A DNA stretch of 64,000 bases from assembly GCA_905147135.1 (NCBI GenBank), contig LR990056.1, positions 13,526,001-13,590,000 of the forward strand. The letters run 5' to 3'. The notes under the pieces were generated by a model, which saw nothing but the letters and a program-made list of their open reading frames with translations, ran no database searches and was not told the DNA's origin. The position numbers were made by a program, and so were the translations under genes. Origin of the DNA: Blastobasis lacticolella (taxonomy: Eukaryota; Arthropoda; Insecta; Lepidoptera; Blastobasidae). This document shows positions 11,845 through 23,015 of this stretch, piece after piece (position 1 is the stretch's first letter; every line of letters starts with the position of its first letter).

Positions 11845-12078
11845 TTTGTTCACGGCGTCCGTCTGGCTGGATCCGTAATCCGAGAAAAGACCAAACCGAA
11901 GGAGCAGCCGTATTTATATGAAAGTTCGCCCACGCGAGCCAACAATAGAACGGATGACGGATCTCGGACGCCGGACGTCGCGTGGACGTATATAGGCCGC
12001 TTCTTCGGTCCGGTTTTTTCGGATGACGGATCGGCGAGACGGACGCCATGGAGAAAAGGCCTTAGTGCATCTAACAGT
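11845..12078. mobile_element. GC-rich foldback element
   Basis: Left arm GGCGTCCGTCTGGCTGGATC and CCGAAGGAGCAGCCGTAT; the right arm is its imperfect inverse (CCGAAGAAGCGGCC read on the minus strand). Arms are about 70-90 bp. Much richer in GC than its surroundings. No TIR family recognised. Confidence 0.6.
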
Positions 12079-12123
12079 CACTTGCCATTTTGAACTCAAC
12101 CCTCCAAAAAACCTCTCCGAAGC

Positions 12124-12285
12124 GAAGGCTAAAAGGTAGCTGGCACAATATTAAATTCCTTCTAAATAGGTCTAAAAGACGCGTAAGTACACAAAGAATA
12201 CAGATCAAAGAAACGAGATGAACATAGAAGGCGTCGAAAGAAAACAACGCGAAATTAACCCTACCCCTGTGGACGGTCACGACCT
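12124..12285. repeat. Direct repeat of about 160 bp, left copy
   Basis: Contains AATATTAAATTCCTTCT, AAGACGCGTAAGTAC and ACAACGCGAAATTAACCCTA, all repeated at 12487-12650. Confidence 0.85.
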
Positions 12286-12483
12286 CCGTGACCTCCGTGA
12301 CCCTCTTACCAAGGGAACCTGGCCAGATTGGATCATGGTTACACATACAGTCGCCTGAATGTGTAGGTTTCATCACGATGTTTCCCCTCACAGTAATAGC
12401 ATCGGTTAGTATTCAAGTAATGTACATAACTCAAAAAAGAGTTATTGGTACGTGGCCGCAGCGAGATTCGAACCCGGTACCTT
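12270..12483 (-). mobile_element. SINE-A between two direct repeats
   Basis: Minus-strand head with GGTACCGGGTTCGAATCTCG, and body blocks GTGACCCTCTTACCAAGGG and CATCACGATGTTTCCCCTCA. It is truncated at the head edge, where the right copy of the 160-bp repeat begins. Confidence 0.8.
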
Positions 12484-12486
12484 TCA

Positions 12487-12650
12487 CCTAAAAGGAAGGT
12501 AGCGCAATATTAAATTCCTTCTTAATCGATCCAAAAGACGCGTAAGTACTCAAAGAATACAGATCAAAGAAACGACATGAACATAGGGCGGCGAAAGAAA
12601 ACAACGCGAAATTAACCCTACCCCCGCGGACGGCCACGACGAAACAAAAG
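12487..12650. repeat. Direct repeat of about 160 bp, right copy
   Basis: Roughly 90% identical to 12124-12285 by eye, same orientation. Confidence 0.85.
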
Positions 12651-13354
12651 TAATCCTAAAACGGAGCGGTCAGTTGTGCCAAGAGAAGTTTGAGGGTTAA
12701 CACCAGAGAAAATCGGAGATACTTGGTTGTGGTAATTTTTTTTATTCAGGTAGGTTTAAGTTATCTTGAATTACTACCTGTGTGCTCGTACATGGTATCG
12801 TATCCTGCATTATAAGACATCAGATATGTGAGATAGCAGAAAGTAATGGACCATGGTTTAGATGTTAGTGCTCCTTGGGCTCACCCACGGACTCAACTTT
12901 AGATGAGTATGGAAGCACTTTAGCAAGTAACAACTGGCGTTTTGATGCTGTTTACTTGTTCTGAGGCAATGTATGTTGACAGTCACACATATGGTTTGAC
13001 ATATAGTCAACACAATAGCCCCATAAAGTTAAGAAATTATAATAATGTTTTGGTATTTAGAGCGCGCCATCTATAGGAATTATTAGGAGCTAGTTTTGAA
13101 AACGGCTCATTACTCCCAACTATCTTTATTCCTACGTGGACTATTGTACCTACATTTAGCGAGCTTACGTGTGGAGGGGAATATAAATATCCTGTATCTA
13201 TTCTCAGGTCCGAAAATGTAAGAATTTTATCAAAATCAGTGCAATGGTTTAGCCGTGAAAGCATAACAGACAAACCTATTTTCTTTCGCATTAATAATAT
13301 TAAACAGGGAATAGGGATTGACATATTCCCATCTCGGTATCCATGAATCTGTGA

Positions 13355-13612
13355 TTATCATCATCACAGCCCATAACAGTCCACTTAGGGCCTCTCCCAC
13401 AAAAAGGGAGGTTATTGCCATAATCTCCACGCTTGACAGGCGGGTTGGAGATCGCAGTGTTATAATATAACAATGGAAAATGCTGCTGCCCATTTTCCAG
13501 TCTACGGAGGCGCTTAGATTTTTTGCCTGGAAAACATTAGTCGCCTTGTAACGACACCCACGAGTGTAAGGGGTTGGTGCTATTCTACTCTGCCGGACAC
13601 CACACGGCCGGC
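13355..13612 (-). mobile_element. REP-C retroposon (left partner of an inverted pair)
   Basis: ATCATCATCACAGCCCATAA tail region, CGGGTTGGAGATCGCAG and GCCGGACACCACACGGCC. Faces the copy at 13729. Confidence 0.87.
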
Positions 13613-13728
13613 CTTGTGATAATGAATTGATTAATTTAAAACATGAAGCACATCATAATCATCATTCTCTCTAGGAGTCAAGAGAAATGGATACAGTATT
13701 TGACAGCGGTCAACAAAAAGGCTGGACG

Positions 13729-13975
13729 TATGGTGTCCGGCAGAGTAGAATAGCACCAACCCCTAACACTCCTGGGTATCGTTTAAGGCGACTAATGTGA
13801 TCGAGGCACAAGATCTAGTCTCCGTAGTTTGGAAAATGGGCAGCAGCGTTTTCAATTGTTATATTTATAACACTGCGATCTCCAACCCGCCGGCCAAGCA
13901 TGGAGATTATGGCGATAACCTCCCCTTTCGTGGCCCTTAGTCCTGCAGTGGACTGTAATGGGCTGTGATGAATAA
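13729..13975 (+). mobile_element. REP-C retroposon (right partner)
   Basis: GGTGTCCGGCAGAGTAGAAT through GGGCTGTGATG. Only about 115 bp separate it from the inverted copy. Confidence 0.87.
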
Positions 13976-14723
13976 AAAGGCTTGTATGTTTGTTTCTCTG
14001 AGCTCGACCCTCTCACATTCCCACTTTAGGCAGGGCGGACGCAATTTTATTTTCCCTAACTCGGCTTTACGAGCGAAGCCGCACTCACGGCGGTTACTGC
14101 GAGCAGCCTGAACTAACACCTTATATACAGACGGCGTATGAGTGAGTGAACACACTTTGTTGGACAATAGTAGAGGGTGGAGGTCAACTTTTGTGGCTAC
14201 TGTACTGGAATAGACGTGGAGCGGTTTTAGTACTTAGAATTTCGAATTTTAAAAATCTAACGATATCCACTGCCATATGTATCGGTATTTTACGCTCAAG
14301 ATGTTAAATGTGTCAATTGAGCAGAAGTCTTTCCTTGCACTACTTTCTTCAAAAGCACATACATCCAAAATAAGGTAAGTCAATAGAAGTGCTATGCGGG
14401 TGCGAATATCTCACCATGCACATAACACCTGACTGTTATTGCGCAGTAGTTCAATTATGCGCAGTAGCCAAGGTTGGTGACCAGCGTTATTTTAAGTTAT
14501 GTGCTCAAAAGGCATGTCTACAGTCTACGGGTACCTCAATAACCGGCACCGCATAGCTGAATACCTTTAGGTTGCAGATGTCCTGGATGACGGTGGCGAC
14601 TTTCCATTAGGTGGACAGTCTGATCGTGTACCTCAAAAGGCAATTAATTAAACTTATTGTGACAGAAATGGGACGCGGAAAACTTTGCTCGATTTTTGCC
14701 AGTGATTTCACTAAATAAATAAT
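13976..14723. other. Unassigned sequence
   Basis: No gene or known repeat recognised. The segment at 14030-14130 is richer in CG, without a clear meaning. Confidence 0.35.
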
Positions 14724-14962
14724 AAAAACAACGGGTCCGCCTTGACCATAACCCAGAATTTGGCAGATCAGATAATTACAGTAGAGCGACTGCCATCTGC
14801 CCTCCATGACTCTGCTACCGGGAACCTGATCAGATTGGACCATGGTTACACACTCAGTCGCCTGAATGTGCAGGTTTCATCACGATGTTTTCCCTCACCG
14901 TAAAAGCATCGGCTAGCATTCAACTAATGTACATAACTCATAAAAGAGTCACTCGTACAGTC
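14724..14962 (-). mobile_element. SINE-A body
   Basis: GGGTCCGCCTTGACCATAAC, GTAGAGCGACTGCCATCTGC and CATCACGATGTTTTCCCTCA. The tRNA-like head is missing after the ACTCATAAAAGAGTCA block. Confidence 0.82.
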
Positions 14963-15091
14963 CAAGAGCATAAGTGCATTACCACTTCAAGAAGATTTGC
15001 CTTTGCCGCTACAGTAACATTCACGGTATTTGGTGCATCGTTAGCTAAAATTAGGTTGCTATAAAAAGGAAGCATTAATAATAATAATAAT

Positions 15092-15283
15092 ATATAATCA
15101 TGGACAATTCACACAGCGCCATCTAGCCCCAAACTAAGCAAAGCTTGTGCTATGGGTGCTAGCTAACTGGTATACTACTTATATACTTTTTCAAATACAT
15201 ACTTATGATACATAGAACACCCAGACCCGTAACAGAAATTAAAATTCATCATTTAAATTTCTGCCCGACCAGGAATCGAACCC
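15092..15283 (-). mobile_element. SINE-G, truncated inside its tRNA-like head
   Basis: Typical body (CACACAGCGCCATCTAGCCC, AACACCCAGACCCGTAACAG). It breaks off just after the B box, GGAATCGAACCC, where an 18-bp inverted repeat begins. Confidence 0.85.
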
Positions 15284-15324
15284 ATTAGCTGTCCATTGTG
15301 CCCACAGGACAGCTAATGGGTTCG
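15277..15324. repeat. Perfect 18-bp inverted repeat at a SINE breakpoint
   Basis: CGAACCCATTAGCTGTCC at 15277-15294 and its exact reverse complement at 15307-15324, loop 12 bp. The left arm includes the SINE-G B box. Confidence 0.9.
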
Positions 15325-15347
15325 CCCACCACCCACCCTTTGCCCCT

Positions 15348-15376
15348 AGGTTATCTTTATCTTTATCTTTATCTAA
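15348..15376. repeat. TTTATC microsatellite at a Helitron 5' edge
   Basis: Four copies of ATCTTT-type unit abut the TC start of the Helitron. Confidence 0.7.
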
Positions 15377-15810
15377 TATATAAAATTCTCATGTCACAGT
15401 TTTCGTTGCCCTACTCCTCCGAAACGGCTTGACCGATTTTGATGAAATTTTTTGTGCTGATCCGGTATCTATGAGAATCGGCCAACATCTATTTTTCATC
15501 CCCCTAAATGTTAGGGGTAGTCCACCCCTAAATTTTTATTTTTATTTTTTAGACGTAGGTGTAGGGTAGGTGTAGGGTATGTGTAGGGTAGGTGTAGGGT
15601 AGGTGTAGGGTAGGTGTAGGGTAGGTGTAGGGTAGGTGTAGGGTAGGTGTAGGGTAGGGGTAGGTGTAGGGTAGGTGTAGGGTAGGTGTAGGGTAAGTGT
15701 ACGGTAGGTGTAGGGTAGGTGTAGGGTAGGTGTAGGGTAGGTGTAGGGTAGGTGTAGGGTAGGTGTAGGGTTAGAACGCTACGCGAACGAAGTCGCGCCG
15801 GGTCCACTAG
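15372..15810 (+). mobile_element. Non-autonomous Helitron carrying a minisatellite
   Basis: Starts TCTAATATATAAAATTCTC after A/T, runs through CCTCCGAAACGGCTTGACCG and GAATCGGCCAACATCTATTT, then an 11-bp tandem array, then the hairpin block CGCGAACGAAGTCGCGCC, and ends CTAG at 15807-15810 before T. No Rep/helicase gene inside. A sister copy lies at 35458-35872. Confidence 0.85.
15552..15773 (+). repeat. 11-bp minisatellite TAGGTGTAGGG
   Basis: About 20 units, with a few variants (a short GGGGTAGG step near 15655 and a TAAGTGTACGG unit near 15693). Because 11 bp times three is 33 bp, all frames give an 11-residue periodic reading with no stops. This is not a gene. Confidence 0.95.
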
Positions 15811-16524
15811 TTTTGTATAAAATAAGTAAACATTTTCGTTGGCGCTAAATTGTTTACTTATCCCCTTTTAGTCAAACCTCTTTAAGGCAGCGTCTAAGAA
15901 AAAGAGTTGGGAATTGCGATTGTTTTTGAATAGTGGACGAAAATCAAGTGGGAATGTGAGAGTTTTTTCTCTTAACTAGTCGGCCAAAAATGTTTTCTAG
16001 GAGATTTTTTATTGCCTAGGGAGGCAGACACGCAGACGGACCGCCTGATGGAAAGCGGTCTTCCAGGACCTCTGTAATATAAATATGGGAGAACGACAGT
16101 ATATCCTAAGGAGTTTTACGTCAATCCGAGACATTCTACGCAGTCTGCGTCAGAAGTACATCAGCCAATTGCTTTAACCCTTATAGTGCAACAAACTAAT
16201 TTGGCTCGATTACGGCGTCGCTGTTAGAATTAACATGATATTTCTAGAATTAAAATGACTACACTTAGTGCCAGCTTTGGCCACCGGGACAGATAAGTTT
16301 GTAGCACTTCCCTTGCGGCAAATTTGTGACAAGATGTCAAAACCATTGGTGACAGGTGTTAGGAACAAAAGCGCCTCAGAACAAAAACGATTAGATGCCT
16401 CTCTGATTATCTCTTTCACACTCATCGCAAATTACCATAAGTGTGAAAGCGATAAATAGCGAATTCGCATACGAATCTAATTCCGAACTGTTCAAAAATA
16501 TCGCACCGGGCTCGCTCGCTCGAC

Positions 16525-16673
16525 TCGATTTGAACGGTTTTCAACTTTGATATTCGGCATGAAAAGTTCAATATTTTTCAAATCCGCCAGAGTTAGGTAC
16601 AAAAGAAATGGGGAAAATCAGCATCATGCATCAAAATATCGAAAATTTCATGCCGAGAACCAAAATTCAAAAC
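16525..16673. mobile_element. Foldback MITE, family M2, copy 1
   Basis: Left end CGATTTGAACGGTTTTCAAC and TCGGCATGAAAAGTTCAATA; right end has TTTCATGCCGAGAACCAAAA. The internal block AAAATCAGCATCATGCATCA is shared with 23521-23691. Confidence 0.75.
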
Positions 16674-16974
16674 AAGGGACCCAGACCGGGATCAATTGTG
16701 TGTTGATTTTAAAGGCTCTTTTGACACCGCTTTGTTTTACGAAATGAATCTCGAAATGAGTACCCGGTTAAGTTGATCCGGCGTAATCCCAAAGGTATCC
16801 GGTTTTAAGGACGAAACAAAGGACTGCTATAAAGTAGGCATGTTTCGTGTTTCATGGGATTGAAGAATGTTTTGGAACCAATCAGCGCTGAAAGTCCGTC
16901 ATGCGTTAACTGAAATTAACGAAAGAGAATAGAATGTTTTCGACCTTCAAAAATTAGACTGAACCGATTTAATT

Positions 16975-17515
16975 TATTTATTTAACAGTGTATTATACAC
17001 AAAATAAAACATACAGTTACAGAAATATAAGACACAATATTCACTAAAGGAATCCAGAAATCCAGGCCCACCAGAGAGAGATGTCATAGACGCCGATACG
17101 ACGTGCACAATACAACCACAAAAATATACATAATATAACTATGTCTAAATATATACATATACTGAAGGCATTATAACACATTCAGGCACACATCCAGAAG
17201 TAATGCTGTTTCACACGCTTCTTAAAAGTGGAAATTGTCTGCCTGTCACTTCATGCGGAAGACAGCTCCGCAGTCTAGCAGCATGAACAGTGAAGGAGTA
17301 GGAAAAGAAATCGGAATGGTGGATAGGGATCGCTAAAGAAGACCGACAATGCTTGTCGAGCGGACAAGAGACGTGAAACCGTGCATGGAGATATAAGGGG
17401 GCAGAAGGGTTATAAAGAATATTATACAGAGTAAACAGGATACGAGCATTTTAATAAAACAAAGCGGAGAATCATCTCGAATAATTTGGTTTTCAATCTG
17501 GAGTTAAAGTAATGC
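16975..17515 (-). mobile_element. Jockey-like LINE 3' end
   Basis: On the minus strand, fragments read TISTFKKRVKQHYF, the usual C-terminal end of Jockey-type reverse transcriptases, followed by a 3' UTR ending in GTGTATAATACACTGTTAAA and AAATAAAT. Related tails lie at 29480, 31585 and 45770. Frames are broken. Confidence 0.65.
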
Positions 17516-17709
17516 GCTGTTTATTTAACTTTTTTATTTAACCCGTACCCGTATGGGTAGGTATGTGCATAGTACCCGTGGTCCGCGAAGTAGGTACGAA
17601 AAGTAAGCTCAAGACTTTCAGCCGTTTGGGGTGAAAACGTTGGGACTGTGGAGTCATGGTGCGAGAAAGTTATTTATAGATTTTTCTAAAAATTAAATTA
17701 CGTCACTGG

Positions 17710-18066
17710 TAACCGGAGAGCTGGCTCGTTCCTCGGACAACAGATTAGCATCGCTATCCAACGAGGCAACGCAGCCAGCTTTCTAGGAACCATTTCAGGA
17801 GCCAGCGGTGTGAAGGACAGTTTTAATTTTTAGTTTGTATTTTATATGTATTTGTGCATATTTTTAATATTTAAGATGTAGGTATTAGTGTATATTTTTA
17901 CTATAACTGTAAATATTTGATGTGTACCTTAATAAACCTACTTTCTATTTACTGTTCTTTTCTCTTCTTTTTTGTTGCACCGCCTTGTAATTTTTGTTAA
18001 TAGCTGTATGATAAAGCTTTAAGTCCGCAATGCTGTTATGTGCATCAAGTTTTAAATAAATGAATA
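17710..18066 (+). mobile_element. LINE-like 3' end
   Basis: Encodes FLGQQISIAIQRGNAASFLG, a stretch I associate with lepidopteran retroelement ORF ends, then a stop and a 3' UTR. The region GCACCGCCTTG to AAGCTTTAAGTCCGC (about 17977-18030) matches 33988-34065. It ends in AATAAATGAATAAATA. Confidence 0.5.
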
Positions 18067-18861
18067 AATATACTTGTAGGAGAGGATCATGAGCCTAGTC
18101 ATCATTTGGCTAAGAAACGCAACGTCAATCGAAGCGCCACCTTGCGGATAGCTGGAAATACTGTGAAGACGTCATATTCGGCGCGCGGTCGCAACGGACC
18201 TTCCCATTCGACCATCGACGAGTCAAGACGTGTAACTAGCTGCTCATCCATTGAAGAAAGAAGAAGTATTTATTTATTGCCTCACATCACATAGCCGTAC
18301 TCCATAAAGGAGAGTGTAAGTACAGATGGGACTACCATATTATAATTTGTACAAGGGCGCACGTGAAAAGATAACCTAGCGCACCTTGGGCTTCGGCCTA
18401 TCCTATTCGGCCATGGGTGGTGGCGGGTCTTCCAGTGACCCACGGGTTCGGTAATCCCACATTATTATCTGCTACTGAAATTATCCTAAATTCATTATAT
18501 TCTTTCATTGTTTACCATTTTTATTGTAATCATGCTTTATTACCTCAATACACTGTTAAACTGTACTTCTAATTCTTATTTCAATAACACTATCCCGAAA
18601 ATACCTTCTGATGGATCTCTCTCCTGCTAGAGTCTGCCCTAATTTACGACATACTATATTTTTGGTACTTGTGGGTGATAATTCAAAACCCCTTTTGCAT
18701 GTGAACAAACTTTACCGTGTCGCATTGAATATCCTGATCAATGGTACGTAAGGTACCGCAAAATTGGTAAAATGTTACAGCCGTAGACGCCGTAGGAGCA
18801 CAAATTGTGCCAAGTTGGTTTACACGGATCAACAAGTTTCCACTTATTGCGTCGCTATATC

Positions 18862-19242
18862 ATGAATATGCTTGGACAATTTCACACAGCGCCATCTAGC
18901 CCCAAAGTAAGCGAAGCTTGTGTTATGGGTATTAAATAACTGATAAACTACTTATATACGATTCTACTGTGAACGTAAGTTTGCCTGTTATTGGATTTAC
19001 ATTTTATATTTAATGTACCAAAAAGTGTAAATCTGTTGGCAAATAAATAAATAAAATAAAAAACTTTTATTTAAATACAATACTATTATGCATACTAAAA
19101 ATACTTATTATGCAAACTACACCCAGACCCGTAACAGAAATTAAAATTCGTCACTTTAATTTCTGCGCGGCCGAGAATCGAACCCAGGAAGCTCTGTGTG
19201 GCGACCGGCATGTAAACCATTTGAATCACTCAGGTCATCTAA
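18862..19242 (-). mobile_element. SINE-G interrupted by a short LINE tail
   Basis: SINE-G body at 18862-18960 and head at 19120-19242, with GAATCGAACCC and GGCGACCGGCATG. Between them about 110 bp ending AAATAAATAAATAAAATAAA is foreign. Confidence 0.75.
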
Positions 19243-20585
19243 GTGCAAACTGAAGTTTCGATTGACTTCTAGTCTACCATGCCCGGATACCACGTGCACT
19301 TGATACGAAGATTCACGAGGGAATGGGCTACGTCTAAGGAGGCATGCTAATTTATCGCAAGGTAGAATCCAAGACAAAAAGGTTTTGATCACTTACCATC
19401 AGGTGGCCTGCTCGCCCGTGCGTCTCAGTCTTTCATAAAATTAAAAAAGCTTGTGGAAGAAATCGTTTATTACCAGGAAGATGGTGGTCGTACCGCCCAA
19501 GAATGAAAATAACCTAACTGACACTAAAACGTAAGGTAACCCTCGACTAAGTATTTATATACTTACTTCAATACTTCCTAAACTAATCAACCAATTTGAA
19601 TTAAAGAAAGCTAAGAACCGTCTCACCCTCGTTTACACTGGCATTCAAACAAAGAAAACCAAATCGAAATCAGACAGACTCAGAAATACACACGTCAAAC
19701 TCATAACACCCCTTTTTACGTCGGGGGTAAAAAAATAAAAAACGAATTAAAATAATTTACATTCATCACGAGATGAGACACTAGTGTAGGCACCAAAAGG
19801 AAAAATATAGGAAAAGAGCATTAAGAGAAAGATCAAAGCATAAAGATTCGAATCGGGGAATGACCTATATGAAATGAACCTCAACGACCTTTAAGTAATT
19901 CCACCGGGCTGTAATTTTTTAGGCACACCGGTCTTGTTGATCTTGCGAAAAAAACTATGTAAGGCTAACCCACTATCTAGCTAGCGTCAGGCGCTGTCCT
20001 TATTATCAACGTCGTAAGACGGATGTCGCCCGACCAATGGGAGACCTCAAAACCGCCCGTCGAACGACCATGGCCGTGAGACCGGTGGCAATTCGGACAG
20101 CGCCTCAACCTTAGGACACGACAATTCATTTTTTCTTTTATATACAACTGGGAGTATGGATTACATAAATATTAATTAATAATTGAGAAAGTCATACCTA
20201 TAATAAATGAAGTATGAAAAGAAATATGAATAAAATGAAATAAGGACAAGAAAATTATGAATTTAAATAATCGCACAGAAGTGAGAGCAATGAGTAATTA
20301 AATTATCAAGTTAATTAATTATCATTTCATAGCTCCATTCGTTATTAAAGTGAGTTTCGCTCCAAAGCTATTTCTGTCAGAACTCCAAATTGTCTAAGCC
20401 TTGGACAATTCTCACGCAGAATTTCAAATCGATTTAAAATTGGTTTTGTTAAGGACAGTTTGATCCCGGCTGCGGTATGCGAACTAAACCGGGGTGAAAT
20501 TTTAGCATTATTTGTGGCCCCAGGAATAATATTTCTCTAGTATTCCGAACATCGACGGTACCGCATTTCCGTTATGGTTGCCACT
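19243..20585. other. Unassigned sequence
   Basis: No gene supported. A LINE-A/B scrap is near 19395-19430 (ACCATCAGGTGGCCTGC). CAGGCGCTGTCC at 19988 and its inverse GGACAGCGCCTC at 20096 form a small inverted repeat. Confidence 0.35.
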
Positions 20586-20700
20586 CACCTTCAAGTGGCA
20601 TGACAAAAATCGGCGGACGTCATGCCACATGACACGTTCAGGCCAAAAATGGGCTGGTTGCTCCGTATTTTTGTCATGCCACTTGACTTGACAAGGCGCA
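20586..20700. repeat. Inverted repeat element
   Basis: CAAGTGGCATGACAAAAAT at the left is inverted as ATTTTTGTCATGCCACTTG at the right, a near-perfect 19-bp pair about 75 bp apart. Possibly a small MITE. Confidence 0.65.
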
Positions 20701-21409
20701 TGACGATGAGTGGCAGACAAAGAAATTGGGCTAAAAGCATCCAATTTCTTTGGTGGCAGTTGCTTCTAGTCTAATTTTTATGGTAGCAGGCATAGAAACC
20801 GTCCAGTCGCAAATCGGTCTAGTTGCTCCGGAGGGATAAAAAAAAGGACATGCCTATGCATGTACAATGCGAGACAGTTAAAAACGCACACCGGCTAGGT
20901 TCGGCTAGGTAACAATAATGATTACACATACATGCATTATAATGTATTTTTCCCTATGGCGTTTAGCCCGCAGTTAAAATTATCTTTAATACGGTTTTAA
21001 TACAGTCGTGGATATAACATTTTGTAATAGAATTTTTAATAGCGGGTCCGATCGCCTGAGGAAAAATAATTACTGTAATTAATCGGGCATTTCGGCCTGC
21101 TAGTCAAAACAAGACCTGGCCAAAACGCCGGGAAGGATAATCCACTCATTTTCACCAAATATAATACGCCAAATGGACTAAATTAATCCCTTTAGTTTCA
21201 AGCAAGACAACCCACTCAATTCCCCAAAGGTTGTGATGTCAAAGTCAATTTGATCCTGCAACAGTTCAGAGTCCGCAGGCTGTTTCGTTCAAAGTGATAG
21301 CTCGCTGATAGTTACTTCGTGATGTTAAACCTAAGTGGGTGTAGTCATGTACTGTAATATTTGTGTTACCTTAAAGCTGTATCCCACTAGCGATGTGCTC
21401 TGACTCTTC

Positions 21410-21545
21410 ACCAGGGGCGGCGGTGACCACTTTACATCAGGTTCAACTATTACATAACTCAGAAAAAAGTAATTATGCATGGCGGTACAGGGAATCGAAC
21501 TGGATATCCCTCGCGTACGAGTTCCAACTCATTCTCCTTACCCTC
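21410..21545 (-). mobile_element. SINE-A head fragment
   Basis: CATAACTCAGAAAAAAGTAA, GGGAATCGAACTGGATATCC and CGCGTACGAGTTCC keep the tRNA-like B box and the CGT anticodon region. Confidence 0.6.
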
Positions 21546-21887
21546 TTAAAAAGAGCTAGCGCGGTTCGTTCACCACATAAAAAAATAGAGCGTATTAGCT
21601 GGCACTGCAACTCATAACTCGCAGAACATGCAATTTCAATCAGAATCATAGGCCTGGAGCTTATAACATAATAACAGGCAATAAGAGCGTCGCAGCACTT
21701 CCCATACAAAGCGACGCGCGATGCATAACGATCAGGCGCACGAGTAAACTTTACTGTTATTGGTTGGTCTATGGGACGACTATGTACCCCATCCATTTTT
21801 GTTTGGTTAACGTTTCGTTTTCGTATAAATATTGAACAGTGGTCCGGTGAACGGTAGATTTACAACAGATGTACATTCGCTCGTGAA

Positions 21888-22045
21888 GGGGTGGATTAAC
21901 ATCGCCGAGTCGGATGCGAGAGCTAATGGCTTACGAAACGAGGATGCCTAAGACTGGGCGAAATGGAAGAGAATGAGCCGGAAAGCGGAACCTTCAAGAG
22001 TCGGGACTGACCACTCGGATGATAATAATAATGATGATAAACATT
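21888..22045 (+). mobile_element. RTE-like LINE C-terminus and (GAT)n tail
   Basis: Reads RWINIAESDARANGLRNEDA, one stop, then DWAKWKRMSRKAEPS and a GATAATAATAATGATGATAA tail. Same family as 40365-40518. Confidence 0.7.
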
Positions 22046-22175
22046 CGCTCGTATTCGTGCGTGAACACAACGTTTACACTAAGCGAATGCAATCTTTAGA
22101 ATGCTCGAAACAATGGCAGAGTTATACGAATTAGCAGAGTTAGTATTATACGAATGGTGACAATAATAAAATAAT

Positions 22176-22238
22176 ATGCTTAGATAATTTACACAGCGCC
22201 ATCTAGCCGCAAAGTAAGCAAAGCTTGTGTTATGGGTG
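22176..22238 (-). mobile_element. SINE-G fragment
   Basis: ACACAGCGCCATCTAGCCGC and GCTTGTGTTATGGGTGCCAG only. Confidence 0.75.
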
Positions 22239-22776
22239 CCAGAAAACTAGATTTACTGATTCTTGATCTTGTAAAAGATTGCCGAATACAAAACCGAAAA
22301 ACGCCATAAGTTGTACGTAAACGAAACGAATACGGTACTAATACTGAGTCACGTAGTTGCACCTCTGCTATTAATGGATGCTCTGATTCCATAGTCAGGG
22401 CATGATATTAGTTGGCTCTTAAGGACGTCATATTTATTGCAGGTACGAATAATATCTGTAGGCGGCGATTAAACAGGCAGTAAAATATGGCCGTTATGAT
22501 TCGAGCTGCTAATACAATTATTTAGTACAGGCAAACTTGAGATAACTCATTAATCGCATTAATTTTTTCATTTCATGTCCATTTGGAAAGCGGCCACCGT
22601 CGCGTCGCCAAGGACTTTTTTTTTTATTTATTCGCGTGTCTGTTCAAATTAAACGATAAGTATTGCCTAGCTATGAATGTGCCAGCTTTACAGCAGATAG
22701 TTTCAAAAGTGTTATATACTATTGAATATTGCTGGGTCGTTTTCTACAGAAAAGCAAGGTACCCCATTGCAGCGTG

Positions 22777-23015
22777 TTTTTTTATGCAATACGAAAGACA
22801 AACAGGCATGCGGGCCACCTGATGGAAGGTGGTCACCGCCGCCTGTGGACATCAGCGACACGAGGGGCGCTACCAATGCATTGCCCGCCTCTAAGGACAC
22901 CTCTAATATGTCCTGAACGATCCCATGTCATAGACCAAAGGAAACACTGTAGCTGGGAGCTCATTCCAGATCCGAATCGTTCTTTAAAAAGAGCGAGAAA
23001 CGTTATTTAAAATCT
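22777..23015 (-). mobile_element. LINE-A: RT C-terminus and 3' end
   Basis: The minus strand encodes RTIRIWNELPATVFPLVYDM, a typical C-terminal end of Jockey/CR1-like reverse transcriptases. It is followed by the GGCGGTGACCACCTTCCATC and GCGGGCCACCTGATGG blocks. Matches 63005-63415. Confidence 0.75.

Noticed and set aside
11800..12093. 97-residue open frame and two antisense frames
   Set aside because: They follow from the GC-rich foldback at 11845-12078. Frames appear on both strands because the arms are inverted copies.
15552..15773. Possible CRISPR array
   Set aside because: The repeats are directly tandem, 11 bp, without spacers, in a eukaryotic genome.
15511..15807. 98-residue periodic open frame rich in Tyr-Pro-Thr
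   Set aside because: It is the 11-bp minisatellite read in a frame without stops. Two thirds of the unit cycle and the flanks are Helitron, so no gene is implied. The same holds for 35477-35722.
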